Shown here piece after piece: positions 41,934 to 51,293 of a stretch of 64,000 nucleotides of DNA. Positions within the stretch are counted from its first letter, which is position 1, and each line of letters begins with the position of its first letter. A program made the position numbers and the translations under genes. The notes under the pieces are model-generated. The model worked only from the letters and a program-made list of their open reading frames with translations. It searched no databases and was not told the origin of the DNA. This stretch comes from Rosettibacter primus (GTDB taxonomy: Bacteria; Bacteroidota; Ignavibacteria; Ignavibacteriales; Melioribacteraceae), in contig NZ_JAYKGK010000011.1 in assembly GCF_036860675.1 (NCBI RefSeq), positions 43,672 through 107,671 of the forward strand. The letters run 5' to 3'.

Positions 41934-44732
41934 ATGAAAGAAGATAAAGAAATACAAAGTCAAAAAATTATTATTAAAGGGGCACGGCAGCACAACCTTA
42001 AAAATATATCTCTTGAAATTCCTAAAAATAAATTAGTTGTTTTTACAGGTGTGAGCGGAAGCGGTAAATCTTCGCTTGTGTTTGATACAATTTATGCAGA
42101 AGGTCAACGAAGATATGTTGAAAGTTTGTCTTCCTATGCAAGACAATTCTTAGAAAGAATAAGCAAGCCTGAAGTTGATTTTATTTATGGAATTTCTCCT
42201 GCTGTTGCAATTGAACAGAAAACTGGTGCACGTAATCCAAGGTCTACTGTTGGAACAAGCACAGAAATTTATGACTACTTAAGATTACTGTTTTCTCGAA
42301 TTGGCAAAACTATTTGTTTTAATTGCGGCAATGAAGTAAAAAAAGACACAGTTGCAACTGTATCTCAATGGCTCGAAACCCAAAACGAAGAAGATAAATT
42401 CTATATTGGATTTCCCATTCACTATCATGAAGGCAGAACAATCGAAGAAGAAATTGATTTATTAAAGAAGAAAGGATTTTTCAGAATTTTTTATAAAGAT
42501 GAATTAATTGATATTAATTCACAAACAATCGAAGAAATTATTTCAAAGATTAATCACAATTCTAAAAAAGAAATTATTATAGTACTCGACCGTTTCAAAA
42601 TAAAAAAAGGGAAAGTAAGAGAAGCACTTGCCGAGTCAATTGAAATTAGTTTTAAAGAAGGGGAAGGAAGATTAACAATTATAAATGCAGACAAAAATGA
42701 ATTAAAACATTTTACAAAATTCTATGAATGTTGCGGCATAAAATACGAAGAACCTGAACCTCGTTTCTTTTCATTTAATAATCCTTTTGGAGCTTGTCCA
42801 GTTTGTCAGGGTTTTGGCAAAACAATGGATTACGACATGAACCTTGTTGTTCCAGACCCCAATTTAAGTATTAGTGAAGGAGCTATTGCTCCATGGAGAA
42901 CAGTTAAGTATAGTTCATACTTAAGAGACCTAATCAAACATAATAATAACAGAATTCCTCTTAATGTGCCATTTAAAAACTTAACTCAGGAACAAATAAA
43001 TTTATTAAAAGAAGGGTTTGGAGGATTTGCTGGAATAAATGGCTTCTTCAAACATCTTGAAGAAAAAACATATAAGATGCACATAAGAGTACTTTTAAGT
43101 AAATACAGAGGTTACACCACATGTTCTGCATGCCGAGGTTCTCGCTTAAGACGCGAAGCACTTCAGGTAAAAATTGCCAATAAATCAATTCACGATATAG
43201 TTCAAATGTCTATTGAACAGGCTTATAACTTTTTTAAAAATCTTGAACTTAATGAAAATGAAAAATCAATTGCAAAAAGAATTCACGACGAAATCTTAAA
43301 ACGACTTACGTTTTTAAATGATGTCGGACTTGGATATCTCACGCTTGATAGATTAAGCAGTACTCTATCTGGCGGCGAAACTCAAAGAATAAATTTAGCT
43401 ACTTCACTTGGTTCGGCTTTAATGGGAACTCTCTATGTGCTTGATGAACCTTCAATAGGACTTCATCCCAGAGATAATTCAAGATTAATAAAAATATTGA
43501 AATCATTGAGAGATTTGGGGAACACAGTTCTTGTTGTTGAACATGACCCTGAGATGATGCGTGCAGCAGATTTAATTTTCGATATGGGTCCTCGTGCAGG
43601 AGTTCATGGCGGAGAGATAATTGCTAAAGGTACTTATGAGGAAATAATTAAAAATGAAAAATCTTTGACAGGAAAATATTTATCGGGTAAATTAAAAATT
43701 CCTGTTCCTTCTATAAGAAATACAAAAAAAACAGAATCCATAAAAATTATTGGTGCAAGAGAAAATAATCTTAAGAATGTTACTGTAGAAATTCCATTAA
43801 GAAAATTTGTAGTTATAACAGGAGTTAGCGGTTCAGGTAAAAGCACATTGGTTCACGATATTTTATATGGCGGATTGGTAAAACATTTTGGCGGCAACCC
43901 TCCAAAGTTAGGCAAATTTGATTCTATTGAAGGAACAAGATATATCGACGATGTTGTAATAGTTGACCAATCTCCTATTGGAAAATCACCTCGCTCAAAT
44001 CCAATCAGTTATGTAAAAGGTTTTGAATTAATCCGCGAACTTTATGCTTCAACTCCTCAAGCTCGAGCAAGAGGTTATAAACCTGGATTTTTCTCTTTTA
44101 ATATTCCAGGCGGAAGATGTGAAACTTGTGAAGGAGAAGGATTTGTAAAAATTGAAATGCAATTTATGGCAGACCTTTATCTCGAATGCGATGACTGCAA
44201 AGGAACAAGATTTAAAAAAGAAGTAAGAGAAATAACTTACAAAGGTAAAAATATTGTTGATGTTCTTAATATGACTGTTGATGAAGCTATTGAATTTTTT
44301 GTAAGTCATGACAAAATAGTTTCAATATTGAGAATGCTTTCCAATGTTGGATTGGGATATATAAAACTTGGTCAACCATCAACTACATTATCGGGAGGAG
44401 AAGCTCAAAGAGTTAAGTTAGCATATTACCTATCGCAGCAGAAAAAAAATCAACACACACTCTTTATCTTTGATGAGCCGACAACAGGATTACATTTTGA
44501 TGACATAAATAAACTTTTAAAGTGCTTTCATGTTTTAATTGCAAATAACAATTCAGTGGTAATAATTGAACACAATCTAGATGTGATTAAATGTGCTGAT
44601 TACATAATTGACCTCGGTCCAGAAGCAGGTGATAAAGGTGGTGAAATTGTTGCCACAGGGACTCCCGAAGAAATTGCTAATAATCCCAATTCATACACAG
44701 GACAATTTCTTAAAAAAGTCTTAGAAAATTAA
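41934..44732 (+). CDS. uvrA: Excinuclease ABC subunit A
   Basis: DNA damage recognition ATPase of nucleotide excision repair, 932 residues. The N-terminal Walker A is FTGVSGSGKSSLVFDT and the second one is ITGVSGSGKSTLVHDI. The signature motifs are LSGGETQRINLA and LSGGEAQRVKLA. Zinc sites are seen in CPVCQGFGKTMD and CETCEGEGFVKIEMQF. The length is standard. About 190 bases without a gene precede it. The alpha-glucuronidase reading frame follows closely but is probably a separate unit by function. Confidence 0.97.
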   Translation: MKEDKEIQSQKIIIKGARQHNLKNISLEIPKNKLVVFTGVSGSGKSSLVFDTIYAEGQRRYVESLSSYARQFLERISKPEVDFIYGISPAVAIEQKTGARNPRSTVGTSTEIYDYLRLLFSRIGKTICFNCGNEVKKDTVATVSQWLETQNEEDKFYIGFPIHYHEGRTIEEEIDLLKKKGFFRIFYKDELIDINSQTIEEIISKINHNSKKEIIIVLDRFKIKKGKVREALAESIEISFKEGEGRLTIINADKNELKHFTKFYECCGIKYEEPEPRFFSFNNPFGACPVCQGFGKTMDYDMNLVVPDPNLSISEGAIAPWRTVKYSSYLRDLIKHNNNRIPLNVPFKNLTQEQINLLKEGFGGFAGINGFFKHLEEKTYKMHIRVLLSKYRGYTTCSACRGSRLRREALQVKIANKSIHDIVQMSIEQAYNFFKNLELNENEKSIAKRIHDEILKRLTFLNDVGLGYLTLDRLSSTLSGGETQRINLATSLGSALMGTLYVLDEPSIGLHPRDNSRLIKILKSLRDLGNTVLVVEHDPEMMRAADLIFDMGPRAGVHGGEIIAKGTYEEIIKNEKSLTGKYLSGKLKIPVPSIRNTKKTESIKIIGARENNLKNVTVEIPLRKFVVITGVSGSGKSTLVHDILYGGLVKHFGGNPPKLGKFDSIEGTRYIDDVVIVDQSPIGKSPRSNPISYVKGFELIRELYASTPQARARGYKPGFFSFNIPGGRCETCEGEGFVKIEMQFMADLYLECDDCKGTRFKKEVREITYKGKNIVDVLNMTVDEAIEFFVSHDKIVSILRMLSNVGLGYIKLGQPSTTLSGGEAQRVKLAYYLSQQKKNQHTLFIFDEPTTGLHFDDINKLLKCFHVLIANNNSVVIIEHNLDVIKCADYIIDLGPEAGDKGGEIVATGTPEEIANNPNSYTGQFLKKVLEN

Positions 44733-44799
44733 TAATTTGTTAAAAGCCCTGTTCTTTCTTTTACCATTATTTCTTATCATATTATTAAAAAAATTTTTT

Positions 44800-46965
44800 A
44801 TGCATATGAAAACATCACTTTTAATAACAACACTTATAATATCATTCTTTATCAACCGTACAAATTTATATTCAGAAGATGGTTATAGATTGTGGCTAAG
44901 GTATGATAAAGTAACAAATAAAAGCTTACTAAAATCATACACAACTCAAATAAAGTATCTTTTAGTTGATAACAACTCACCCACTTTAAGTGCTGTTAAA
45001 GAAGAACTTCAAAATGGTTTAACTGGTTTATTGGGTAAAAATATTCCTGTTATTTCAGCAACAAAAAATAGAACTGTAATTGCATCTAATTATAAAAAAT
45101 CAAAAATATTAAAAGAACTGAGTTTGTCCCCGGAAATTTCCAATATTCCTGATGATGGATATTTAATTCAAACATTAAAACACAAGGGAAATGATATAAT
45201 TGTAATAACATCAAATAGTGATGTTGGTGTTATGTATGGTACTTTTGAATTCTTAAGATTACTTCAAACACAAAAACCAATAACAAATTTAAAAATCATT
45301 TCTTACCCTAAAATTAAATTAAGAATCTTAAATCACTGGGATAATCTCAATAGAACTGTAGAACGAGGTTATGCTGGTTTTTCAATATGGGATTGGCACA
45401 AATTACCTGATTATATTGATACTCGTTATAAAGATTATGCTCGTGCTAATGCATCAATTGGAATTAATGGAACGGTTCTAACAAATGTAAATGCAAATGC
45501 ATGGGTTTTAACTCATGATTATCTTTTAAAAGTTGCTGCTCTTGCAAATGTATTTCGTACTTATGGAATTAAAGTTTATTTAACTGCAAGATTCAGTGCA
45601 CCTATTGAAATTGGGAATTTAAAAACTGCAGACCCTTTAAATGAAGATGTAAGACAATGGTGGAAAGAAAAAGTAAAAGAGATTTACAGTTTAATTCCCG
45701 ATTTCGGTGGATTTCTTGTCAAAGCAAATTCAGAAGGTCAACCCGGTCCACAGAACTATGGGCGAAGTCATGCCGATGGTGCAAATATGCTTGCCGAAGC
45801 TCTCGAACCTTATGGCGGTGTTGTTATGTGGCGAGCTTTTGTTTATGATAACAATATACCTGAGGATAGAGCCAAACAAGCTTATAACGAATTCAAACCT
45901 CTCGATGGAAAATTTAAAAAGAATGTTTTGATTCAGGTAAAAAATGGTCCAATTGATTTTCAACCTCGAGAACCTTTTCATCCACTTTTTGGGGCTATGC
46001 CAAATACTCCATTGATGATGGAATTTCAAATCACTCAGGAATATCTTGGTCAAGGGACTCATCTTGTTTACTTAGCTACTTTATTCAAAGAATGCCTTGA
46101 ATCAGATACTTACTGCAAAGGCAAAGGTTCAACAGTTGCAAAAGTAATTGATGGAAGTCTTGATAATCATTCAATTTCTGGAATTGCCGGGGTGTCAAAT
46201 ATCGGCACTGATAGAAATTGGACTGGGCATTTATTTGGTCAGGCAAACTGGTATGCATTCGGAAGATTAGCCTGGAATCATGAATTAACTTCTGAAGAAG
46301 TTGCAGAGGAATGGATTAGACAAACTTTTTCTAATGACAATGAAGTGGTTTCAAAAATAAAAACAATTATGTTGAAATCCCGTGAAGATTGTGTCAATTA
46401 TATGACTCCTCTTGGACTGCATCACATAATGGGATGGAATCACCATTATGGACCTGCTCCATGGATTAAAGATAAACATCGTGATGACTGGACTTCGGTT
46501 TACTATCATCGAGCTGATTCAAATGGAATTGGTTTTGACAGAACTGAAAAAGGAAGTAATGCAGTATCACAATATTATCCTGAAGTTGCAGAAATATTTT
46601 CTTCACTAGAAAAATGTCCCGATGAATATCTTCTCTGGTTTCATCATCTCCCATGGAACTACAAAATGAAATCAGGAAATACTTTATGGGAAGAACTTTG
46701 TTATCATTACTACAAAGGAGTAGAAGGAGTTAAAGAAACAATTAATATATGGAAGTCTCTCGAATCAAAAATTGATAAAGATGAATTTGAACATGTTAAA
46801 ATGCTTCTAAACATTCAATTAAAAGAAGCAATATGGTGGAGAAATGCCTGCGTTTTATATTTTCAAACATTTTCAAAAATGCCAATACCAAATGAACTTG
46901 AAAAGCCAGATAAGAGTTTAGAGTATTACATGAATCTTAACTTCCCTTATGCACCAGGAATTTAA
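44800..46965 (+). CDS. aguA: GH67 alpha-glucuronidase, exported
   Basis: Removes 4-O-methylglucuronic acid from xylan-derived oligosaccharides. An N-terminal domain with a beta/alpha layout (MYGTFEFLRLLQT) is followed by the catalytic barrel: RGYAGFSIWDWHKLPDYID, GFLVKANSEGQPGPQ, QVKNGPIDFQPREP, MEFQITQEYLGQG and GHLFGQANWYAFGRLAWN. The Glu of NSEGQPG, the Asp of PIDFQ and the Glu of MMEFQ are the carboxylates expected for catalysis in the family. The start at 44800 is chosen because it gives a short signal peptide (KTSLLITTLIISFFI); a second ATG follows two codons later. No other xylan genes are visible nearby. Confidence 0.92.
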   Translation: MHMKTSLLITTLIISFFINRTNLYSEDGYRLWLRYDKVTNKSLLKSYTTQIKYLLVDNNSPTLSAVKEELQNGLTGLLGKNIPVISATKNRTVIASNYKKSKILKELSLSPEISNIPDDGYLIQTLKHKGNDIIVITSNSDVGVMYGTFEFLRLLQTQKPITNLKIISYPKIKLRILNHWDNLNRTVERGYAGFSIWDWHKLPDYIDTRYKDYARANASIGINGTVLTNVNANAWVLTHDYLLKVAALANVFRTYGIKVYLTARFSAPIEIGNLKTADPLNEDVRQWWKEKVKEIYSLIPDFGGFLVKANSEGQPGPQNYGRSHADGANMLAEALEPYGGVVMWRAFVYDNNIPEDRAKQAYNEFKPLDGKFKKNVLIQVKNGPIDFQPREPFHPLFGAMPNTPLMMEFQITQEYLGQGTHLVYLATLFKECLESDTYCKGKGSTVAKVIDGSLDNHSISGIAGVSNIGTDRNWTGHLFGQANWYAFGRLAWNHELTSEEVAEEWIRQTFSNDNEVVSKIKTIMLKSREDCVNYMTPLGLHHIMGWNHHYGPAPWIKDKHRDDWTSVYYHRADSNGIGFDRTEKGSNAVSQYYPEVAEIFSSLEKCPDEYLLWFHHLPWNYKMKSGNTLWEELCYHYYKGVEGVKETINIWKSLESKIDKDEFEHVKMLLNIQLKEAIWWRNACVLYFQTFSKMPIPNELEKPDKSLEYYMNLNFPYAPGI

Positions 46966-46987
46966 TCACCAAATAAGGAAGTAGATT

Positions 46988-47458
46988 ATGAAATACTGGT
47001 TAATGAAATCTGAACCCGAAGTATTTTCAATAGATGACTTAGCAAAATCAAAAAATCAAACAACATTCTGGGATGGTGTTCGAAATTATCAAGCAAGAAA
47101 TTTCATGCGCGATGAAATGAAAATTGGCGACAAAGTAATTTTTTATCACAGCAACACAGAACCTCCTGCAGCAGTTGGAATTTGTGAAGTAGTAAAGGAA
47201 GCTTATCCAGATTTTACTGCATTCGACCCTAAAAGCAAATATTATGACCCAAAAAGCAAAAAAGAAAATCCAACCTGGTTTATGGTCGACATAAAACTTC
47301 TAAAAAAATTTGATAGGCCCGTTCATCTCGAAGAAATCAAAAAAAATCCTAAACTAAAAAACATGAAACTTGTTCAAAAAGGAAATAGATTATCTGTAAT
47401 GCCAATAACAAAAGAAGAATTTAATGAAATAGTTTATATGAGCAATAAAAAATCATAA
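46988..47458 (+). CDS. EVE-domain (modified-base-binding) protein
   Basis: A 156-residue single-domain protein of the EVE/PUA-like superfamily, which recognises modified bases or RNA. Typical stretches are YWLMKSEPEVFSIDDL at the N-terminus, FWDGVRNYQARNFMRDE, GDKVIFYHSN, and VDIKLLKKFDRPVHL. The homologous fold is known from human THYN1. It is 20 bases downstream of the glucuronidase and 49 bases upstream of the photolyase gene. Its specific ligand is not known. Confidence 0.92.
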   Translation: MKYWLMKSEPEVFSIDDLAKSKNQTTFWDGVRNYQARNFMRDEMKIGDKVIFYHSNTEPPAAVGICEVVKEAYPDFTAFDPKSKYYDPKSKKENPTWFMVDIKLLKKFDRPVHLEEIKKNPKLKNMKLVQKGNRLSVMPITKEEFNEIVYMSNKKS

Positions 47459-47507
47459 ATAAATTTTCCATAGCAATTCATAAATTATTTTGATTTCGAG
47501 TTTAACG

Positions 47508-48854
47508 ATGAATTTAAAAAGAGTAAGAATTCTTAAAGAAGGGAAAAATAAAAATGGTCCAATAGCTTATTGGATGCAAAGAGACCAGAGAGTTAATGAC
47601 AACTGGGCATTAATTTATGCATACGAAATGGCTATCGAAAAAGATTCTCCATTAATTGTAATATTTAATATTGTCCCTTCTTTTCTTAATGCCACAATTC
47701 GACAATATTCTTTTATGATTGAGGGCTTAAAAAAAGTTAAAAAAAATCTTGATGAACTTAATATTGGTTTCTATTTACTAATTGGCAATCCCGAAGATAC
47801 CATCCCGGAACTTTTAAGAAATGTTGAAGCATCACTTTTAATTGTGGATTTTAATCCATTAAAAATTGCAAGAAGATGGAAAAAATATGTTGCAGAAAAA
47901 ATTGATATTCCATTTCAAGAAGTTGATGCACATAATATTGTTCCATGTTTAATTGCATCAAGCAAGCAGGAATTTGCTGCTTATACATTTCGTCCTAAAA
48001 TTCATAAACTTCTTCCTGAATTTCTTGATGAATTTCCTGTGATAAAAAAATTAAGAAAAAATACTTTCATCAATAAAATTGACTGGAATTCTATTTATTC
48101 AAAACTAAATGTTGATAATACTGTAACAGAAGTAAACTGGATTTTACCTGGTGAAGATGAAGCTATTAAAATGCTCGATTTATTTATTGAAGAAAAACTT
48201 CACTTGTATTCAGAAAAAAGGAATGACCCTAATGAAAATGTTTTATCAAATCTTTCTCCATATCTGCATTTTGGACAAATTTCTGCTCAACGAATTACAC
48301 TTGAACTTCTTAAAAGAACATCTTATTGCAAATCAAGAGAAGAATTTCTTGAGGAGCTAATTGTTAGAAGAGAACTGGCTGATAACTTTTGTTATTACAA
48401 TAAAAAATATGATTCGTTCGAAGGATTTCCAGATTGGGCAAAACAAACTCTTAATGAACATCGCAAAGATAAGCGGGAATACATTTACTCACTTAAAGAA
48501 CTTGAAAATGGAACCACTCATGATGATTTATGGAATGCAGCTCAACTCGAAATGGTTAAGAAAGGAAAAATGCATAGTTATTTAAGAATGTACTGGGCAA
48601 AAAAAATTTTACAATGGTCTGAATCTCCCGAAGCTGCTCTCAAAATAGCAATTTACTTAAATGATAAATATGAATTGGATGGAAGAGATCCAAACGGTTA
48701 CACAGGCATTGCATGGTCAATTGGTGGAGTTCATGATAGAGCATGGAACGAAAGACCAATATTCGGTAAAATTCGTTATATGAATTATTCCGGATGCAAA
48801 AGAAAATTTGATATTCTAAAATACACTAACAACATATTTAAAGGTGAACAATGA
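47508..48854 (+). CDS. phr: Class II deoxyribodipyrimidine photolyase
   Basis: Light-driven repair of cyclobutane pyrimidine dimers using FAD. The N-terminal antenna half has IAYWMQRDQRVNDNWAL, the class II hallmark. The FAD-binding half shows LSPYLHFGQISAQR, LADNFCYYNKKYDS and WAKKILQWSESPEAAL. The last part GRDPNGYTGIAWSIGGVHDR is also class II. The ATG at 47508 is preferred over the TTG 18 bases earlier because the family starts there. The following gene overlaps it by 4 bases. Photolyase and uvrA close to each other suggest exposure to light or at least DNA-damage conditions. Confidence 0.93.
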   Translation: MNLKRVRILKEGKNKNGPIAYWMQRDQRVNDNWALIYAYEMAIEKDSPLIVIFNIVPSFLNATIRQYSFMIEGLKKVKKNLDELNIGFYLLIGNPEDTIPELLRNVEASLLIVDFNPLKIARRWKKYVAEKIDIPFQEVDAHNIVPCLIASSKQEFAAYTFRPKIHKLLPEFLDEFPVIKKLRKNTFINKIDWNSIYSKLNVDNTVTEVNWILPGEDEAIKMLDLFIEEKLHLYSEKRNDPNENVLSNLSPYLHFGQISAQRITLELLKRTSYCKSREEFLEELIVRRELADNFCYYNKKYDSFEGFPDWAKQTLNEHRKDKREYIYSLKELENGTTHDDLWNAAQLEMVKKGKMHSYLRMYWAKKILQWSESPEAALKIAIYLNDKYELDGRDPNGYTGIAWSIGGVHDRAWNERPIFGKIRYMNYSGCKRKFDILKYTNNIFKGEQ

Positions 48855-50050
48855 AAAATCTAATTCGAATTTTTTTAATGCTAATTTTTCTGTTTATAAA
48901 TAAAAATTATGCACAGAAAGATCTTCCGGAAAGAATAATCTTAAATCTAACCGAAACTCCTTACAACAGTATTGCAATTACCTGGCAATCACATCACAAA
49001 TATAAAAATCCACAGGTGCAATATTCTGTTTCAACTAACTGGATAGAATTCAAAGAGAAAATAATTTCTACAAATGCATCAATCGATTCACTCACATTTG
49101 ATAGCGGGAAAAAAGTTTATTACTATTCATCAATATTAAAAGACCTAATTGAAAATACAGTATATATATATCGCGTTGGCTCCGATTCGCTGTGGAGCGA
49201 ATGGAATCAATTTAAAACTGCAAGTAAAAACATAAAGCCTTTTAAGTTTGTTTATCTTGGCGACCCGCAAAACAATTTATATGAAGATGTTTCAAGAATT
49301 TTCAGAGAAACATTTCGCAAAGCACCTGATGCTGCTTTCTGGTTATTTGTTGGTGATTTGACAGACGAACCTAACGATGAACAATGGCAGGAATGGTTCG
49401 AAGCATCTGGATTTATTCATAGAATGATACCTTCGATTATGGCTGTTGGCAATCATGACCTTACAATTGAATTCGTAGATGGAAAGAAAAAAAGAATCAA
49501 TGATTATATACTTTGGAAAAAAATGTTTACACTTCCCGAAAATGGACTCGATAACATGAAAGAATCAGTTTATTATGTTGATTATCAAGGTGTAAGATTT
49601 ATTTTTCTAAACACAAATTATAATTTGGAAGAACAGGTTAACTGGCTGAATAAAATTTTATCTTCTAATAAAAATAAGTGGACAATTGTAGTTTATCATC
49701 ATCCTGTTTATTCAACTGGAGAAGGAAGAGACAACAAAAAAATTCGTGATGCATTTATGCCAATTTTCGATAAGTATAAAGTTGATTTGGTTTTACAGGG
49801 ACACGACCATACTTATGCAAGAACTTATCGAATTAAAGGCGGAGAAATCAATCCTGAAGGAACTATTTATATTACTTCTGTATCTGGTCCAAAACAGTAT
49901 AAAGCAAATCCAATGTATTCCAATTTAATTGAGAAACTTGGTTCTTTCACTCAATTATTTCAGGTAATATCAATTGATGAAAATAAATTAGTTTATGATT
50001 CTTTTACTGCTACAGGTGAGTTATTTGACCATTTTGAATTAACAAAATAA
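48851..50050 (+). CDS. Exported purple-acid-phosphatase-like metallophosphoesterase
   Basis: A 399-residue protein with signal peptide (LIRIFLMLIFLFINKNYAQ). Residues about 25-125 form the fibronectin-like N-terminal domain of purple acid phosphatases (RIILNLTETPYNSIAITWQ). The calcineurin-fold core has YLGDPQNN, FVGDLTDEPNDEQ, AVGNHDLTIEF, VVYHHPVYSTGEG and LQGHDHTYARTY, giving the usual two-metal ligand set. It shares a 4-base overlap with the photolyase gene, a link likely made by read-through rather than function, and ends at a strong bidirectional terminator. The natural substrate is not known. Confidence 0.9.
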   Translation: MKNLIRIFLMLIFLFINKNYAQKDLPERIILNLTETPYNSIAITWQSHHKYKNPQVQYSVSTNWIEFKEKIISTNASIDSLTFDSGKKVYYYSSILKDLIENTVYIYRVGSDSLWSEWNQFKTASKNIKPFKFVYLGDPQNNLYEDVSRIFRETFRKAPDAAFWLFVGDLTDEPNDEQWQEWFEASGFIHRMIPSIMAVGNHDLTIEFVDGKKKRINDYILWKKMFTLPENGLDNMKESVYYVDYQGVRFIFLNTNYNLEEQVNWLNKILSSNKNKWTIVVYHHPVYSTGEGRDNKKIRDAFMPIFDKYKVDLVLQGHDHTYARTYRIKGGEINPEGTIYITSVSGPKQYKANPMYSNLIEKLGSFTQLFQVISIDENKLVYDSFTATGELFDHFELTK

Positions 50051-50058
50051 TTTTCAAT

Positions 50059-50089
50059 AAAGAGCAAGACTATTTGCGTCTTGCTCTTT
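50059..50089. terminator. Bidirectional terminator between phosphoesterase and TlpA-like genes
   Basis: AAAGAGCAAGAC (50059-50070) pairs with GTCTTGCTCTTT (50078-50089), a 12-bp perfect stem with a 7-base loop, followed by T's on both strands. Most of the hairpin lies inside the last codons of the TlpA-like gene on the minus strand, so its RARRK tail is encoded by terminator DNA. Confidence 0.92.
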
Positions 50090-50564
50090 TTATATTTTTC
50101 TCAAATTCTTCGTAAGATTTTTTCCCCTCGATAAATGAAATTAGTTTACCTGATTTATCAAAGATAAATGTTGCGGGTATTGCTCCATTCCAATCTTTAT
50201 TTAACATATTAATTAGTTCTTCGTCATTTGAAAATGAATTTACATAAACTGGAAAATTCACTTTATTATTTTTTATAAACGGTTTTATCTTTGATTCAAT
50301 TTCTTCTGGGAAATCTACACTGATGCCTACAAAGTCAACATCCTTAAATTCATTTGATAACTTTACTATTGCAGGAAATTCTTCTCTGCATGGTTCGCAC
50401 CATGTAGCCCATATATTCAGAAATAATAATTTCCCTTTTCTATCCTTAATTAGTTTTTGAAGTTTATATTTATCAATTTTTTCTACTATTACATCATTGT
50501 TATGAGTTAACTTGAATCCTGTAAAAATGAAAACAAAAAATAGAAGGACAAAAAATTTTTTCAT
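50070..50564 (-). CDS. TlpA/ResA-like exported thioredoxin-fold protein
   Basis: A 164-residue protein with an N-terminal signal segment (FFVLLFFVFIFTGF). The active site WATWCEPCREEFPAIVKL (CEPC) and cis-Pro element GAIPATFIFDKSG are of the TlpA/ResA group, which reduces disulfides in the periplasm, often apocytochrome c CXXCH motifs. That role fits a genome with many c-type cytochromes but is not proven here. It is transcribed one base after the related upstream gene. Confidence 0.88.
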   Translation of the reverse strand: MKKFFVLLFFVFIFTGFKLTHNNDVIVEKIDKYKLQKLIKDRKGKLLFLNIWATWCEPCREEFPAIVKLSNEFKDVDFVGISVDFPEEIESKIKPFIKNNKVNFPVYVNSFSNDEELINMLNKDWNGAIPATFIFDKSGKLISFIEGKKSYEEFEKNIKRARRK

Positions 50565-50565
50565 T

Positions 50566-51147
50566 TTAATTCACCCTTTTAATAGTGCAGCCAAATGCTT
50601 TTGTCTCTGTTTTAGATACTTTTTTCCCTTGAAGAATTTCATTTAATGCATTACGCAAATCTTCGCTTTTTACTTCTTCTTCTTTTCGTGAATCATCTAT
50701 TCTTCCATGATAAAGAATTTCAAATTCAGAATTCAGCACATAAACTTCTGGTGTAACAGATGCTTTGAATTTATCTGCAATAACATTATTTACATCTTTT
50801 AGAATAATAAAGTTAAGATTATTCTTTTTTGCGTGCTCTTTAATTTCTTCTATACTTTCTTGTTTGTTGGAATTAATTCCTATAAAAGCAATTCCTTTAT
50901 CTTTATATTCTTCGTAGATTTTTTCCATTCTTGAATTATATGCATTAGAAACAGGGCACTGAGTTGCGATAAAAAAAATTACAATTGCTTTTGAATTTTT
51001 GAAATCACTCAGTTGATATTCTTTTCCATTATAATCTTTCAGCATGAAATTTTCTACTTTCTTGACGGAATCATAATCAGCTTTTACTGTTGATAAGAAA
51101 AAAGCAGTTATAAAAATTATTGACAAAAATTTATTTAATGACCTCAT
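50566..51147 (-). CDS. Exported redoxin (AhpC/TSA-like) protein
   Basis: About 193 residues: signal segment SIIFITAFFLSTVKADY, then a thioredoxin-fold with FFIATQCPVSNAYNSRM. The CPVS motif has a single peroxidatic-type Cys, as in the 'thioredoxin family, ATQCP' proteins of Planctomycetes and Bacteroidota; another Cys lies near the C-terminus (KAFGCTIKR) and may serve as resolving Cys. The ASVTPEVYVLN element follows. The start at 51147 is chosen for the signal peptide and an AAAGGGTAG site ahead. It is read with the TlpA-like gene and could be a peroxidase or a redox carrier. Confidence 0.8.
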   Translation of the reverse strand: MRSLNKFLSIIFITAFFLSTVKADYDSVKKVENFMLKDYNGKEYQLSDFKNSKAIVIFFIATQCPVSNAYNSRMEKIYEEYKDKGIAFIGINSNKQESIEEIKEHAKKNNLNFIILKDVNNVIADKFKASVTPEVYVLNSEFEILYHGRIDDSRKEEEVKSEDLRNALNEILQGKKVSKTETKAFGCTIKRVN

Positions 51148-51293
51148 TATTCTACCCTTTCGTTTAATTATTGTAATACTTTGCAAAGATATGAATGAAA
51201 ACTTTTATATGCTAAAAATTCGTAAAAAAATATTTTTGTAATAGAACTTTTTTGTTTCAAATTTGTTTTTAGAAAAAATGCGCAGGAGGATTA

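Noticed and set aside
45657..46062. Short frames on both strands inside the alpha-glucuronidase gene
   Set aside because: They are shadows of a well-conserved GH67 gene and have no ribosome site or family likeness.
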